From: Amycolatopsis anabasis
Lineage (GTDB): Bacteria > Actinomycetota > Actinomycetes > Mycobacteriales > Pseudonocardiaceae
Direction: 5' to 3'
Length of the DNA stretch: 64,000 nucleotides
NCBI RefSeq assembly: GCF_009765355.1
Contig: NZ_VTHK01000014.1
Location: forward strand, 124,001-188,000
The notes beneath the pieces are model-generated. The model ran no database searches and was not told where the DNA came from. It worked only from the letters and a program-made list of their open reading frames with translations. The position numbers were made by a program, and so were the translations under genes. Numbering within the stretch: the stretch's first letter is position 1; each line of letters begins with the position of its first letter. Positions 34,047 to 42,181 of the stretch are shown in pieces.

Positions 34047-35326
34047 GTCCGCACCGGCAACGAGGTCAGCCCGCGGACCAGGACCGCCTGCGTCCAGGTC
34101 AGCTCCTCCTCGGGCACCGCGAGCCGGAGACCGGGGAAGCGGGTCAGCAGCACGCGCAGGGCGACCTGCCCCTCCATCCGGGCCAGCGCCGCGCCGGGGC
34201 AGTAGTGGCTGCCGTGCCCGAACGCGAGGTGCGGATTGGGGCTGCGGCGCAGGTTCAGCGTGCCGGGCTCGTCGAACCGGGCCGGATCGCGGTTGGCGGC
34301 GGCGAGCGAGGCCATCACCGGATTACCGGCGGGCACGTCCCCGCCGAACATCCGTCTGTCCTGTTTGGTCAGTCGCCAGGTGGTCAGTTCGAACGGGCTC
34401 TCGAACCGCAGCAACTCGTCGACCGCGCCGGGCAGCAGGCCGGGATCGGCGCGCAGTTCGGCGAGCTGTTCCGGGTGGCGCAGCAGGGTGAGCACCGCGT
34501 TGCCGAGGAACGTCATCACCGGGCCGCTGCCGGGGATGAGCAGTTGGAACACCATCGACGAGAGTTCCCCGGCGCTCAGGTCCCCGGCGTCCTGCCGGGC
34601 GATCAGCGCGCTGATCAGGTCGTCGCCCGGTGCGCGCCGTTTGAACGCGAGGAGTTCGGCGATGTAGGCGTCCAGTTCGGCCAGGATTCCCACATACTCC
34701 GCTCGCCGGGGATGGCGCGGCCCGACCGTGTTCACCGCCTCGCACCAGCGGCGGTCGAACCGGTCGCGGTAAGCCCCGGGCACGCCGATCAGTTCGCAGA
34801 GCACGGTGAAGGCGTACGGGAAGGCGAAGGAGGCCAGCAGATCCACCGGTTCCCCGCCGATCCGGTCGGCCAGTTCCCCGGCGATCTCGGTGGCGCGCGG
34901 CCGCAGGCGTTCGACGTTCCGCGGGGACAGCGTGTCCGCCAGCATCCGCCGCATCCGGGTGTGGTCCGGGGCGTCGCGGTGCATCAGGTGCACCTGCATC
35001 CGGGATTGGTAGGGCTCGGGCATCCGGGAGGCGGTCGCGCGCCATTCCTCCGTGCCGTTGCGGTGGTCCTTGCTCATTTCCGGATCGGTCAGCAATTCGG
35101 TGGCCGCGTGATATCCGGTCACGATCCAGCCCACCACGCCGCTGGGGAATTCGACGCGGTGCAACGGCGCCCGTTCGCGCAGCCGCGCGTAGGGGCAATG
35201 CGGTTCCCGTTTGAATTCCTCGCCGTACAAGGGGAACGGTTGTTGAGCGGTGGTCACGCCCCACAGGTCGGTGCGGTGCGCGGTTAGTTCCGCGATCAGT
35301 CCGTTCGGCGCAGTGAATTGGGCCAT
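34040..35326 (-). CDS. Cytochrome P450 lacking the acid-alcohol pair
   Basis: 428 residues from ATG 35326; a GTG at 35335 gives three more. The heme motif FGHGSHYCPG and the ExxR motif (ELLR) are intact. The I-helix reads LLIPGSGPVMTFLG, so the usual acidic residue plus Thr (A-G-x-D/E-T) is missing. P450s without this pair often do not hydroxylate; CYP121, which couples two tyrosines, is one case. Together with the downstream DIT1-like gene this suggests oxidative coupling or tailoring of a tyrosine-derived isocyanide. No clear Shine-Dalgarno precedes the ATG. The sequence CGACGTGGG lies 13 bases upstream, the same distance as the CGAC element in front of the zf-HC2 start. Confidence 0.88.
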   Translation of the reverse strand: MAQFTAPNGLIAELTAHRTDLWGVTTAQQPFPLYGEEFKREPHCPYARLRERAPLHRVEFPSGVVGWIVTGYHAATELLTDPEMSKDHRNGTEEWRATASRMPEPYQSRMQVHLMHRDAPDHTRMRRMLADTLSPRNVERLRPRATEIAGELADRIGGEPVDLLASFAFPYAFTVLCELIGVPGAYRDRFDRRWCEAVNTVGPRHPRRAEYVGILAELDAYIAELLAFKRRAPGDDLISALIARQDAGDLSAGELSSMVFQLLIPGSGPVMTFLGNAVLTLLRHPEQLAELRADPGLLPGAVDELLRFESPFELTTWRLTKQDRRMFGGDVPAGNPVMASLAAANRDPARFDEPGTLNLRRSPNPHLAFGHGSHYCPGAALARMEGQVALRVLLTRFPGLRLAVPEEELTWTQAVLVRGLTSLPVRTC

Positions 35327-35396
35327 TGCGCCCACGTCGCCGGTCTACCCCTAGGATTGGTCCAGACACTGTGAGTAGAGCACAGGAGGACTGGGG

Positions 35397-36218
35397 ATGT
35401 CGGGGTTCCCGGAAGACGTGCCACCGGCCGAGGGCAGGGACCTTGAGCTGGACAAACCCAATCCGGCGCGCGTGTACGACTACCTGCTCGGCGGGAAGCT
35501 CAACTACGCCATGGACCGCGCGTTCGGGGACAAGGTCATCGAGGAGTTGCCGGACGCGCGCGAACTGTGCCTGGCCAACCGGTTGTGGCTGCGCCGGGCC
35601 GTGCGGTTCGCGGTGGAACAGGGCGTCCGGCAGTTCCTCGACATCGGTTCGGGCATGCCCACCGAGGGGCACGTGCACGAGGTCGCCCAGGCGCTCGCGC
35701 CCGAATCCCGCGTGGTGTACGTGGACAACGAGCCGATCGCGGTGGCGCACAGCCAGATCGTGCTGGAGGGCAACGACCGCGCCGAGATGGTGATGGCCGA
35801 CGGGGAGACGCCGGAGAGCATCCTCGAACACCCGACCACGCGGCGGCTGCTCGACTTCGACCAGCCGGTGCTGGTGCTCCTCGCCGCGATGATCCACTTC
35901 ATCCCGGACGAACGCGATCCCGCCGGGATGATCGCCCGGTACCGGGACGCGATGGCGCCCGGGAGTTTCCTCGCGCTGTCCACCGACACCGGCGAACAGC
36001 AGGGGCCGGACCTGTTCCGCACGGTCGAGCTGTACAAGAACACCAGCAACCCGCTCTACCTGCGGGGACGTGCGGAGATTCGCGAGCTGATGGCCGGATT
36101 CGACATCGTCGAACCCGGTGTCGTGTTCACCCCGGAATGGCGGCCAGCCCACCCGGACGACGTCGGGGACCGCCCCGAACGCGCGGTGATGCTGGCCGCC
36201 GTCGGCCGCAAACCCTAG
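35397..36218 (+). CDS. SAM-dependent methyltransferase, DUF574 family
   Basis: 273 residues; ATG 35397 with CAGGAGG upstream. The DUF574 (actinobacterial S-adenosyl methyltransferase) opening is clear: DKPNPARVYDYLLGGKLNYA. The SAM-binding glycine motif is FLDIGSGMPTEGHVHEV, and VVYVDNEPIAVAHS follows. The family is abundant in streptomycetes and relatives, with unknown substrates. It is divergent from the P450 and shares a 70-base promoter region with it. Its stop overlaps the stop of tex by four bases. Confidence 0.9.
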   Translation: MSGFPEDVPPAEGRDLELDKPNPARVYDYLLGGKLNYAMDRAFGDKVIEELPDARELCLANRLWLRRAVRFAVEQGVRQFLDIGSGMPTEGHVHEVAQALAPESRVVYVDNEPIAVAHSQIVLEGNDRAEMVMADGETPESILEHPTTRRLLDFDQPVLVLLAAMIHFIPDERDPAGMIARYRDAMAPGSFLALSTDTGEQQGPDLFRTVELYKNTSNPLYLRGRAEIRELMAGFDIVEPGVVFTPEWRPAHPDDVGDRPERAVMLAAVGRKP

Positions 36219-38569
36219 TTCTTGCCGTAACCGGCGCGCCGCAGCGCGTCGGCCAGGGCGCCGCCACCGCCGGAACCGCCGCGGTTCTGCCGCTGGCCGC
36301 CGCCCTTGCGCTGCTGACCTTGCCCCTGCCCCTGGCGCTGGCCCTGCCGGTTCCCGCCGCCGGACGGCTTACCGGCGCCCGGTTCGTCGTCCAGGCGCAG
36401 GGTGAGCGAGATCCGCTTGCGCGGCACGTCCACGTCCAGCACCTTGACCTGCACGATGTCGCCGGGTTTCACCACGTCCCGCGGATCCTTGACGAAGTTC
36501 TTGGACATCGCCGACACGTGCACCAGGCCGTCCTGGTGCACGCCCACGTCCACGAACGCGCCGAACGCGGCCACGTTGGTGACCACGCCCTCCAGCCGCA
36601 TCCCGGGCTTGAGGTCGGAGATCTTGTCCACGCCTTCGGCGAAGGTCGCGGTCTTGAACGCCGGCCGCGGGTCGCGGCCCGGTTTGTCCAGCTCGGCCAG
36701 GATGTCGGTGACCGTCGGCAGGCCGAAGGTCTCGTCGACGAACTCGCCCGGCCGCAGTCCCTGCAGCACGCGGGTGTTGCCGATCAGCTCCTTGAGGTCC
36801 TTGCCGGTCTTCGACAGGATCCGCCGCACCACCGGATAGGCCTCGGGGTGCACGCTGGAGGAGTCGAGCGGGTCGTCGCCGCCGGGGATGCGCAGGAAGC
36901 CCGCGCACTGCTCGAACGCCTTCGGGCCCAGCCGCGGCACCTCCTTGAGCGCGCTGCGGGACCGGAACGGGCCGTTCGCGTCGCGGTGGCCGACGATGTT
37001 CTCGGCCAGCCCGGTGGTGATGCCGGAAACCCGGGTCAGCAGCGGCGCGGAGGCGGTGTTGACGTCCACGCCGACCGCGTTCACGCAGTCCTCGACCACG
37101 GCGTCCAGCGAACGGGACAGCGCCACCTCGGACAGGTCGTGCTGGTACTGCCCGACCCCGATCGACTTCGGATCGATCTTGACCAGTTCGGCGAGCGGAT
37201 CCTGCAGGCGCCGGGCGATGGACACCGCGCCGCGCAGCGACACGTCCAGCTCCGGCAGTTCCTGCGAGGCGAAAGCCGACGCCGAGTAGACCGAGGCGCC
37301 CGCCTCGGAGACCACGGCCTTGGTCAGCTTCAGCTCGGGGTGCTTCTTGATCAGCTCGATGGCGAGCTTGTCGGTCTCCCGCGAGGCGGTGCCGTTGCCG
37401 ATGGCGATCAGGTCCACCTGGTGCGCGGCGGCCAGTTTGGCCAGCGCGGCGATCGACTCGTCCCACCGGTTCTGCGGCTGGTGCGGGTAGATGGTGTGGG
37501 TGGCGACGACCTTGCCGGTCGCGTCGACCACGGCGACCTTCACGCCGGTGCGGAACCCGGGGTCGAGGCCCATCGTGGCGCGGGTCCCGGCGGGCGCGGC
37601 GAGCAGCAGGTCGCGCAGGTTCGCGGCGAACACCCGGATCGCCTCGTCCTCGGCCGCCTGGCGCAGCCGCAGCCGCAGGTCGATGCCCAGGTGCAGCAGG
37701 ATCTTGGTGCGCCAGGCCCAGCGGACCGTGTCGTTCAGCCACTTGTCGCCCGGGCGGCCCTCGTCGGAGATGCCGAACCGCTGGGCGATCTTGCGCTCGT
37801 AGTCCGTGGGCCCTGGTTTGGGCTCTTCGCTGGGCTCCTCCGGTTCGACGGTGAGGTCGAGGACCTCCTCCTTCTCGCCGCGGAACATGGCGAGGATCCG
37901 GTGCGAGGGCATCTTGGTGAACGGCTCGGAGAACTCGAAGTAGTCGGCGAACTTGGCGCCCTCTTCGGCCTTCCCGTCGCGCACCTTGGAGGCGAGGCGG
38001 CCCTGGGACCACATCTTCTCGCGCAGCTCGCCGATCAGGTCGGCGTCCTCGGCGAAGCGTTCGACCAGGATCGCCCGCGCCCCGTCCAGCGCCGCCGCCG
38101 CGTCGGCCACGCCCTTGTCGGCGTCCACGAAGACCGCGGCCGCCGCCTGCGGATCGGTGTTCGGGTCGTTCAGCAGGCCGTCGGCGAGCGGTTCGAGCCC
38201 GGCTTCGCGCGCGACCTGCGCCTTGGTGCGCCGCTTGGGCTTGTAGGGCAGGTAGATGTCTTCCAGCCGCGACTTGGTGTCGGCGGCCATGATCTGCGCT
38301 TCCAGCGCCTCGTCGAGTTTGCCCTGATTGCGGATCGACTCGAGCACCGCGGTGCGGCGCTCGTCGAGTTCACGCAGGTAGCGCAGCCGGTCCTCGAGCG
38401 TGCGCAGCTGCGCGTCGTCGAGCATCCCGGTGGCTTCCTTGCGGTAGCGCGCGATGAACGGCACGGTCGCGCCGCCGTCGAGCAGGTCGACGGCCGCCTT
38501 GACCTGACCTTCGCCTACGCCGAGCTCCTCGGCGATCTTCTGTTGAACCGACTGCACGGCCGCTGTCAC
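36215..38569 (-). CDS. tex: Tex-family RNA-binding transcription accessory protein
   Basis: 784 residues, GTG start (a GTG four codons on is also possible). Order: N-terminal helical region (IAEELGVGEGQVKAAVDLLD), YqgF/RNase H-like domain (about 330-450, GLDPGFRTGVKVAVVD), helix-hairpin-helix (about 490-560, GITTGLAENIVGHR), and an S1 domain (about 655-726, VTNVAAFGAFVDVGVHQDGLVHVS). The last 55 residues are a Gln/Gly-rich low-complexity tail, then GALADALRRAGYG. Tex binds RNA and associates with the transcription machinery. Confidence 0.95.
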   Translation of the reverse strand: MTAAVQSVQQKIAEELGVGEGQVKAAVDLLDGGATVPFIARYRKEATGMLDDAQLRTLEDRLRYLRELDERRTAVLESIRNQGKLDEALEAQIMAADTKSRLEDIYLPYKPKRRTKAQVAREAGLEPLADGLLNDPNTDPQAAAAVFVDADKGVADAAAALDGARAILVERFAEDADLIGELREKMWSQGRLASKVRDGKAEEGAKFADYFEFSEPFTKMPSHRILAMFRGEKEEVLDLTVEPEEPSEEPKPGPTDYERKIAQRFGISDEGRPGDKWLNDTVRWAWRTKILLHLGIDLRLRLRQAAEDEAIRVFAANLRDLLLAAPAGTRATMGLDPGFRTGVKVAVVDATGKVVATHTIYPHQPQNRWDESIAALAKLAAAHQVDLIAIGNGTASRETDKLAIELIKKHPELKLTKAVVSEAGASVYSASAFASQELPELDVSLRGAVSIARRLQDPLAELVKIDPKSIGVGQYQHDLSEVALSRSLDAVVEDCVNAVGVDVNTASAPLLTRVSGITTGLAENIVGHRDANGPFRSRSALKEVPRLGPKAFEQCAGFLRIPGGDDPLDSSSVHPEAYPVVRRILSKTGKDLKELIGNTRVLQGLRPGEFVDETFGLPTVTDILAELDKPGRDPRPAFKTATFAEGVDKISDLKPGMRLEGVVTNVAAFGAFVDVGVHQDGLVHVSAMSKNFVKDPRDVVKPGDIVQVKVLDVDVPRKRISLTLRLDDEPGAGKPSGGGNRQGQRQGQGQGQQRKGGGQRQNRGGSGGGGALADALRRAGYGKN

Positions 38570-38657
38570 TCCTGATCCGCCCTCTCGTGTGAGTCCGACC
38601 TCGCATTCTGCCTGCCGGGGATTCCCGACTTTCGTAGGGCATCCCCAAGCCCGCTCC

Positions 38658-38686
38658 TTGACAGGAAGTGGTCTAGACCAGATGCT
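38658..38686 (+). promoter_or_regulatory. Chitinase promoter with DasR-type operator
   Basis: TTGACA at 38658-38663 is followed by the perfect palindrome TGGTCTAGACCA (38669-38680), placed in the spacer before a weak -10 (GATGCT, 38681-38686). With flanks it matches the DasR-responsive element of actinomycetes, which represses chitin and GlcNAc genes until glucosamine-6-phosphate accumulates. Confidence 0.78.
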
Positions 38687-38728
38687 GTGTGTTCCACATC
38701 ACCCCTGCAGATGTGAGCGGAGAGCCCT

Positions 38729-40198
38729 GTGCTGCACAAGACAAAACGCTGGTTAGCCGCCCTGTCCGCCGCCCTGGTGGCCGTCGCCACCGGGCTCGTC
38801 CTCGCCCTCGCGGGCCCCGCCGCCGCGGCGAACCTGGTCACGAATTCGGACTTCGAAGCCGGGAACCTCACCGGCTGGTCGTGTTCCTCCGGCGGGGGAG
38901 TGGTGACCAGCCCGGTCCACTCCGGTTCCTACGCGCTCACCGGCGTGCCCTCCGGTCAGGAGAACGGCCGCTGCGCGCAGGCCGTTCCGGTGCGCCCGAA
39001 CAGCGACTACCAGCTGACCGCGTGGGTGCAGGGCGCCTACACCTACCTCGGGGTGACCGGCACCGGGACCACGGACACCAACACCTGGACCCCGGCCGGG
39101 GGCGCGTGGACGCGGCTGTCGCTGAACTTCAAGACGGGCGCGTCGGCGAGCAGCGTGACGATCTACCTGCACGGCTGGTTCGGCCAGCCCGCGTACTTCG
39201 CCGACGACGTGAGCCTGGACGGCCCGGGTGAGCCGCCGACGAGCACCACCCCGCCTTCGTCGACCACGCCGCCGACCACCACCACGACGCCTCCGCCGAG
39301 TGGCGCGCTGCCCAAGCACGTGCTCACCGGGTACTGGCAGAACTTCTACAACGGCGCGAAGGCGCTCCGGCTGGCCGACGTGCCGACCAGTTACAACATC
39401 GTGGCGGTCGCCTTCGCCGACGCGGTGCCGGGCACCTGGGGCGCGGTGAACTTCACCCTGGACCCGGGGCTGTCCTCGAAGCTCGGCGGCTACACCGACG
39501 AGCAGTTCAAGGCCGATGTCAAGACGCTGCAGAGCCGCGGGCAGAAGGTGGTCCTCTCGGTCGGCGGCGAGAAGGGCACCATCTACGTCGGCGACGCGGC
39601 CGCCGCGGACAACTTCGCCCGGACCATGACCGAGCTGATCAAGAAGTACGGCTTCGACGGCGTCGACGTCGATCTGGAGAACGGGATCAACCCCACGCAC
39701 ATGGGCTCGGCGCTGCGCCGGATCCACGCCGGAGGCGGCACGGTGATCACCATGGCCCCGCAGACCGTCGACATGCAGTCCACTCAGGGCGGCTACTTCC
39801 AGCTCGCGCTGGCGATCAAGGACATCCTGACGATCGTCAACATGCAATACTACAACTCGGGCACCATGCTCGGCTGCGACCAGAAGGTCTACGGCCAGGG
39901 CTCGATCGACTTCCTCACCGCGCTGGCCTGCATCCAGTTGCAGGGCGGGTTGCGTCCCGACCAGGTCGGCCTGGGCCTGCCCGCGTCCCCGTCCGGCGCG
40001 GGCGGCGGCTACCAGCCACCGGGCAACGTGACCGCGGCCCTGGACTGCCTGGCCCGGGGCACCCGCTGCGCCGGATTCAAACCGTCGGCGACCTACCCGG
40101 CGATCCGCGGCGCGATGACCTGGTCGATCAACTGGGACGCCTCCAGCGGTTACGGCTTCGCCAACCCGGTCAGCGCCCACCTGAAAACCCTCCCCTGA
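38729..40198 (+). CDS. Secreted GH18 chitinase with N-terminal carbohydrate-binding module
   Basis: 489 residues, GTG start with GGAGAG upstream. Sec signal peptide to about residue 34 (GPAAAA). A CBM4_9-like beta-sandwich covers about 35-165 (LVTNSDFEAGNLTGWSCSS). A Thr/Pro/Ser linker follows (about 169-193). The GH18 domain spans about 197-485, with the catalytic motif DGVDVDLEN (Glu as acid) and VVLSVGGEKG, and MQYYNS near the end. It hydrolyses chitin outside the cell. The DasR-type operator in the promoter agrees with this function. Confidence 0.94.
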   Translation: MLHKTKRWLAALSAALVAVATGLVLALAGPAAAANLVTNSDFEAGNLTGWSCSSGGGVVTSPVHSGSYALTGVPSGQENGRCAQAVPVRPNSDYQLTAWVQGAYTYLGVTGTGTTDTNTWTPAGGAWTRLSLNFKTGASASSVTIYLHGWFGQPAYFADDVSLDGPGEPPTSTTPPSSTTPPTTTTTPPPSGALPKHVLTGYWQNFYNGAKALRLADVPTSYNIVAVAFADAVPGTWGAVNFTLDPGLSSKLGGYTDEQFKADVKTLQSRGQKVVLSVGGEKGTIYVGDAAAADNFARTMTELIKKYGFDGVDVDLENGINPTHMGSALRRIHAGGGTVITMAPQTVDMQSTQGGYFQLALAIKDILTIVNMQYYNSGTMLGCDQKVYGQGSIDFLTALACIQLQGGLRPDQVGLGLPASPSGAGGGYQPPGNVTAALDCLARGTRCAGFKPSATYPAIRGAMTWSINWDASSGYGFANPVSAHLKTLP

Positions 40199-40217
40199 CG
40201 TCCGCTCCCGCGGCGGC

Positions 40218-40301
40218 AGCAAGGGACCTTCACTCCAGCCAATCCGTAGCGTGGGACCTTTACTACGGTTCAACTGGAGTAAAGGTCCCTTGCTATTTTT
40301 T
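40218..40301 (+). terminator. Long hairpin with T-run downstream of the chitinase
   Basis: Two 21-base arms (left 40218-40238, right 40274-40294) pair with a single mismatch, and six Ts follow (40296-40301). The loop contains a further direct copy of the arm core (GGGACCTTTACT at 40253-40264). It looks like an intrinsic terminator, rare in such high-GC DNA, or a mobile-type palindromic repeat serving as one. Confidence 0.7.
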
Positions 40302-40412
40302 CGGCGGTTTCCGGTGGGGATGGCCGGTGAGCCGGTTGACATCCGGATGCCGCCATGGTCGCGCGCCTGCCTGAACGGCGATGCCGGGCGGGCGCGCGGG
40401 ATGCTTTGGTTC

Positions 40413-40475
40413 CGAGTGTGTGGTTCGCGTGCGCGAGTGTGTGGTTCGCGTGCCTGAGTGTGTAGTTCGGTGACC
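40413..40475. repeat. Three tandem 21-bp units
   Basis: The unit CGAGTGTGTGGTTCGCGTGC plus one base occurs at 40413-40433 and 40434-40454 almost identically, and in a diverged form at 40455-40475. It lies just before the end of the GMC oxidoreductase gene, between convergent genes, and has no coding frame of note. Confidence 0.8.
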
Positions 40476-40492
40476 GGACGGGGACTCGCGAG

Positions 40493-42181
40493 CTACCGGC
40501 GGAGGGCGGCGGGGGCGGTGGCCGGGACGGCGGGGTGTTTCGGGGGGATCGGGGCGAGCCGCCGGTACGGGGCGCCGAGTTCGGGGCGCTCGTCGGGTTC
40601 CCCGCGGTTCGGCCACAGGGACATCGCCCGTTCGGCCTGGGCGGTGATGGTGAGGGACGGGTTCACGCCCAGGTTTGCCGAGATGGCCGATCCATCCACC
40701 ACGTGCAGGCCGGGGTGACCGTAGAGGCGCTGGTACGGATCGACCACACCGGTCTCGGGCGAGTCGCCGATCGCGCAGCCGCCGATGAAGTGGCCGGTGA
40801 TCGGGATGTTGAAGAACTCGGTCCACGACCCCTGCGGCAGGCCGCCGATCTTCTCCGCCACGCGCCGGGCGATCTGGTTCCCGGCGGGGATCCATTCCGG
40901 GTTCGGCGCGCCGTCGCCCTGCCGGGTGGTCATCGTGCGGCGCCCGAACAGCCCGCGTTTGGTGTACGTGGTGACCGAGTTGTCCAGCGTCTGCATCACC
41001 AGCAGGCCGATCATCCGCTCCGACCAGCGGCGCGGGTTGTGCAGCCGGAGCAGGTGCCGCCACTGCCGGAGCAGTTCGCGCAGGCCGAGCACCCAGCGCC
41101 GCTTGCCCGGTTCGGCGTCGACCAGGACCGTGGTGAGCAGGCCCATGAAGTTGCTGCCCTTGCCGTAGCGCACCGGTTCGACATGGGTGACCGCGTCCGG
41201 ATGGATGGACGAGGTGATCGCCACGCCCCGGGTGAAATCGGAATCCGCGCGCAGTGAACGCGCGGCGAGCACGGCCTCGGAGTTGGTGCGCGCGAGCCGC
41301 CCCAGCCGCGGCGAGATGCCCGGCAGCGCCCCGGTGTCGCGCAGGCGGTGCAGCAACCGCTGGGTGCCCAGCGAGGCCGCCGAGAACACCACCTGCTCGG
41401 CGGTGAACGCTCGTTTTCCCTTGCGCAGCCAGCGGCCGGTGCGTTCGGTGTGCACCCGGTACCCGCCGCCCGGCAGCGGGCGCACGTCGACCGCGGTGGT
41501 CAGCGGATGCACCCGCGCGCCCGCCTTTTCCGCGAGGCAGAGGTAGTTCTTCACCAGCGTGTTCTTGGCGCCCACCCGGCACCCGGTCATGCATTCCCCG
41601 CAGTGCGTGCACGCCTGGCGCGCCGGGCCCGCGCCGCCGAAGAACGGGTCCGGCACGTCCCGGCCCGGTTTGCTCCCCGGCTCGCCGAAGTACACGCCGA
41701 CCGGGGTCGGGCGGTAGGTGTGCCCGATGCCCAGATCCTCGGCGACCTCGCGCAGCACCTTGTCGGCCGGGGTGGTGGCCGGGTTGAGGGTGACGCCGAG
41801 CATCCGCTTGGCCTGGTCGTAGTGCGGCGCCAACTCGCCCTTCCAGTCGGTGATGTGCGCCCACTGCGGATCGGCGTAGAAGGTGTCCGGCGGTTCGTAG
41901 AGCGTGTTGGCGTAGACCAGCGAGCCGCCGCCGACACCGGAACCGCTCATCACGAACGTGTTCTTGAGCAGGGTCAGCCGCTGGATGCCGAAGCAGCCGA
42001 GTTTGGGCGCCCACAGGTACCTGCGCAGCCGCCAGGAGGTCTTCGCGAATTCGTCGTCGGCGAACCGGCGGCCGGTCTCCAGCACGCCGACCCGGTAACC
42101 CTTCTCGGTCAGCCGCAACGCGGTGACGCTGCCGCCGAAGCCCGAGCCGATCACCAGCACGTCGTAGTCGAAGTCCGTCAT
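40493..42181 (-). CDS. GMC-family oxidoreductase (cholesterol oxidase-like)
   Basis: 562 residues, from the ATG of an ATGA overlap with the preceding gene; the open frame continues far upstream but as antisense. FAD-binding GSGFGGSVTALRL at about residue 12. An unusual cysteine segment (CTHCGECMTGCRVGAKN) typical of the ChoD-like clade follows near 200. The C-terminal GMC signature has GHFIGGCAIGDS and DGSAISANLGVNPSLT. It probably oxidises a sterol or other alcohol. It is co-transcribed with a Baeyer-Villiger monooxygenase, and the pair suggests stepwise oxidation of a ketone/alcohol substrate. Confidence 0.88.
   Translation of the reverse strand: MTDFDYDVLVIGSGFGGSVTALRLTEKGYRVGVLETGRRFADDEFAKTSWRLRRYLWAPKLGCFGIQRLTLLKNTFVMSGSGVGGGSLVYANTLYEPPDTFYADPQWAHITDWKGELAPHYDQAKRMLGVTLNPATTPADKVLREVAEDLGIGHTYRPTPVGVYFGEPGSKPGRDVPDPFFGGAGPARQACTHCGECMTGCRVGAKNTLVKNYLCLAEKAGARVHPLTTAVDVRPLPGGGYRVHTERTGRWLRKGKRAFTAEQVVFSAASLGTQRLLHRLRDTGALPGISPRLGRLARTNSEAVLAARSLRADSDFTRGVAITSSIHPDAVTHVEPVRYGKGSNFMGLLTTVLVDAEPGKRRWVLGLRELLRQWRHLLRLHNPRRWSERMIGLLVMQTLDNSVTTYTKRGLFGRRTMTTRQGDGAPNPEWIPAGNQIARRVAEKIGGLPQGSWTEFFNIPITGHFIGGCAIGDSPETGVVDPYQRLYGHPGLHVVDGSAISANLGVNPSLTITAQAERAMSLWPNRGEPDERPELGAPYRRLAPIPPKHPAVPATAPAALRR

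Noticed and set aside
35567..38575. 1002-codon plus-strand open frame
   Set aside because: Crosses from the DUF574 gene into antisense of tex; both are well-supported genes in other frames.
40413..40475. CRISPR-like repeat
   Set aside because: Units are directly adjacent without spacers and no cas genes are present.
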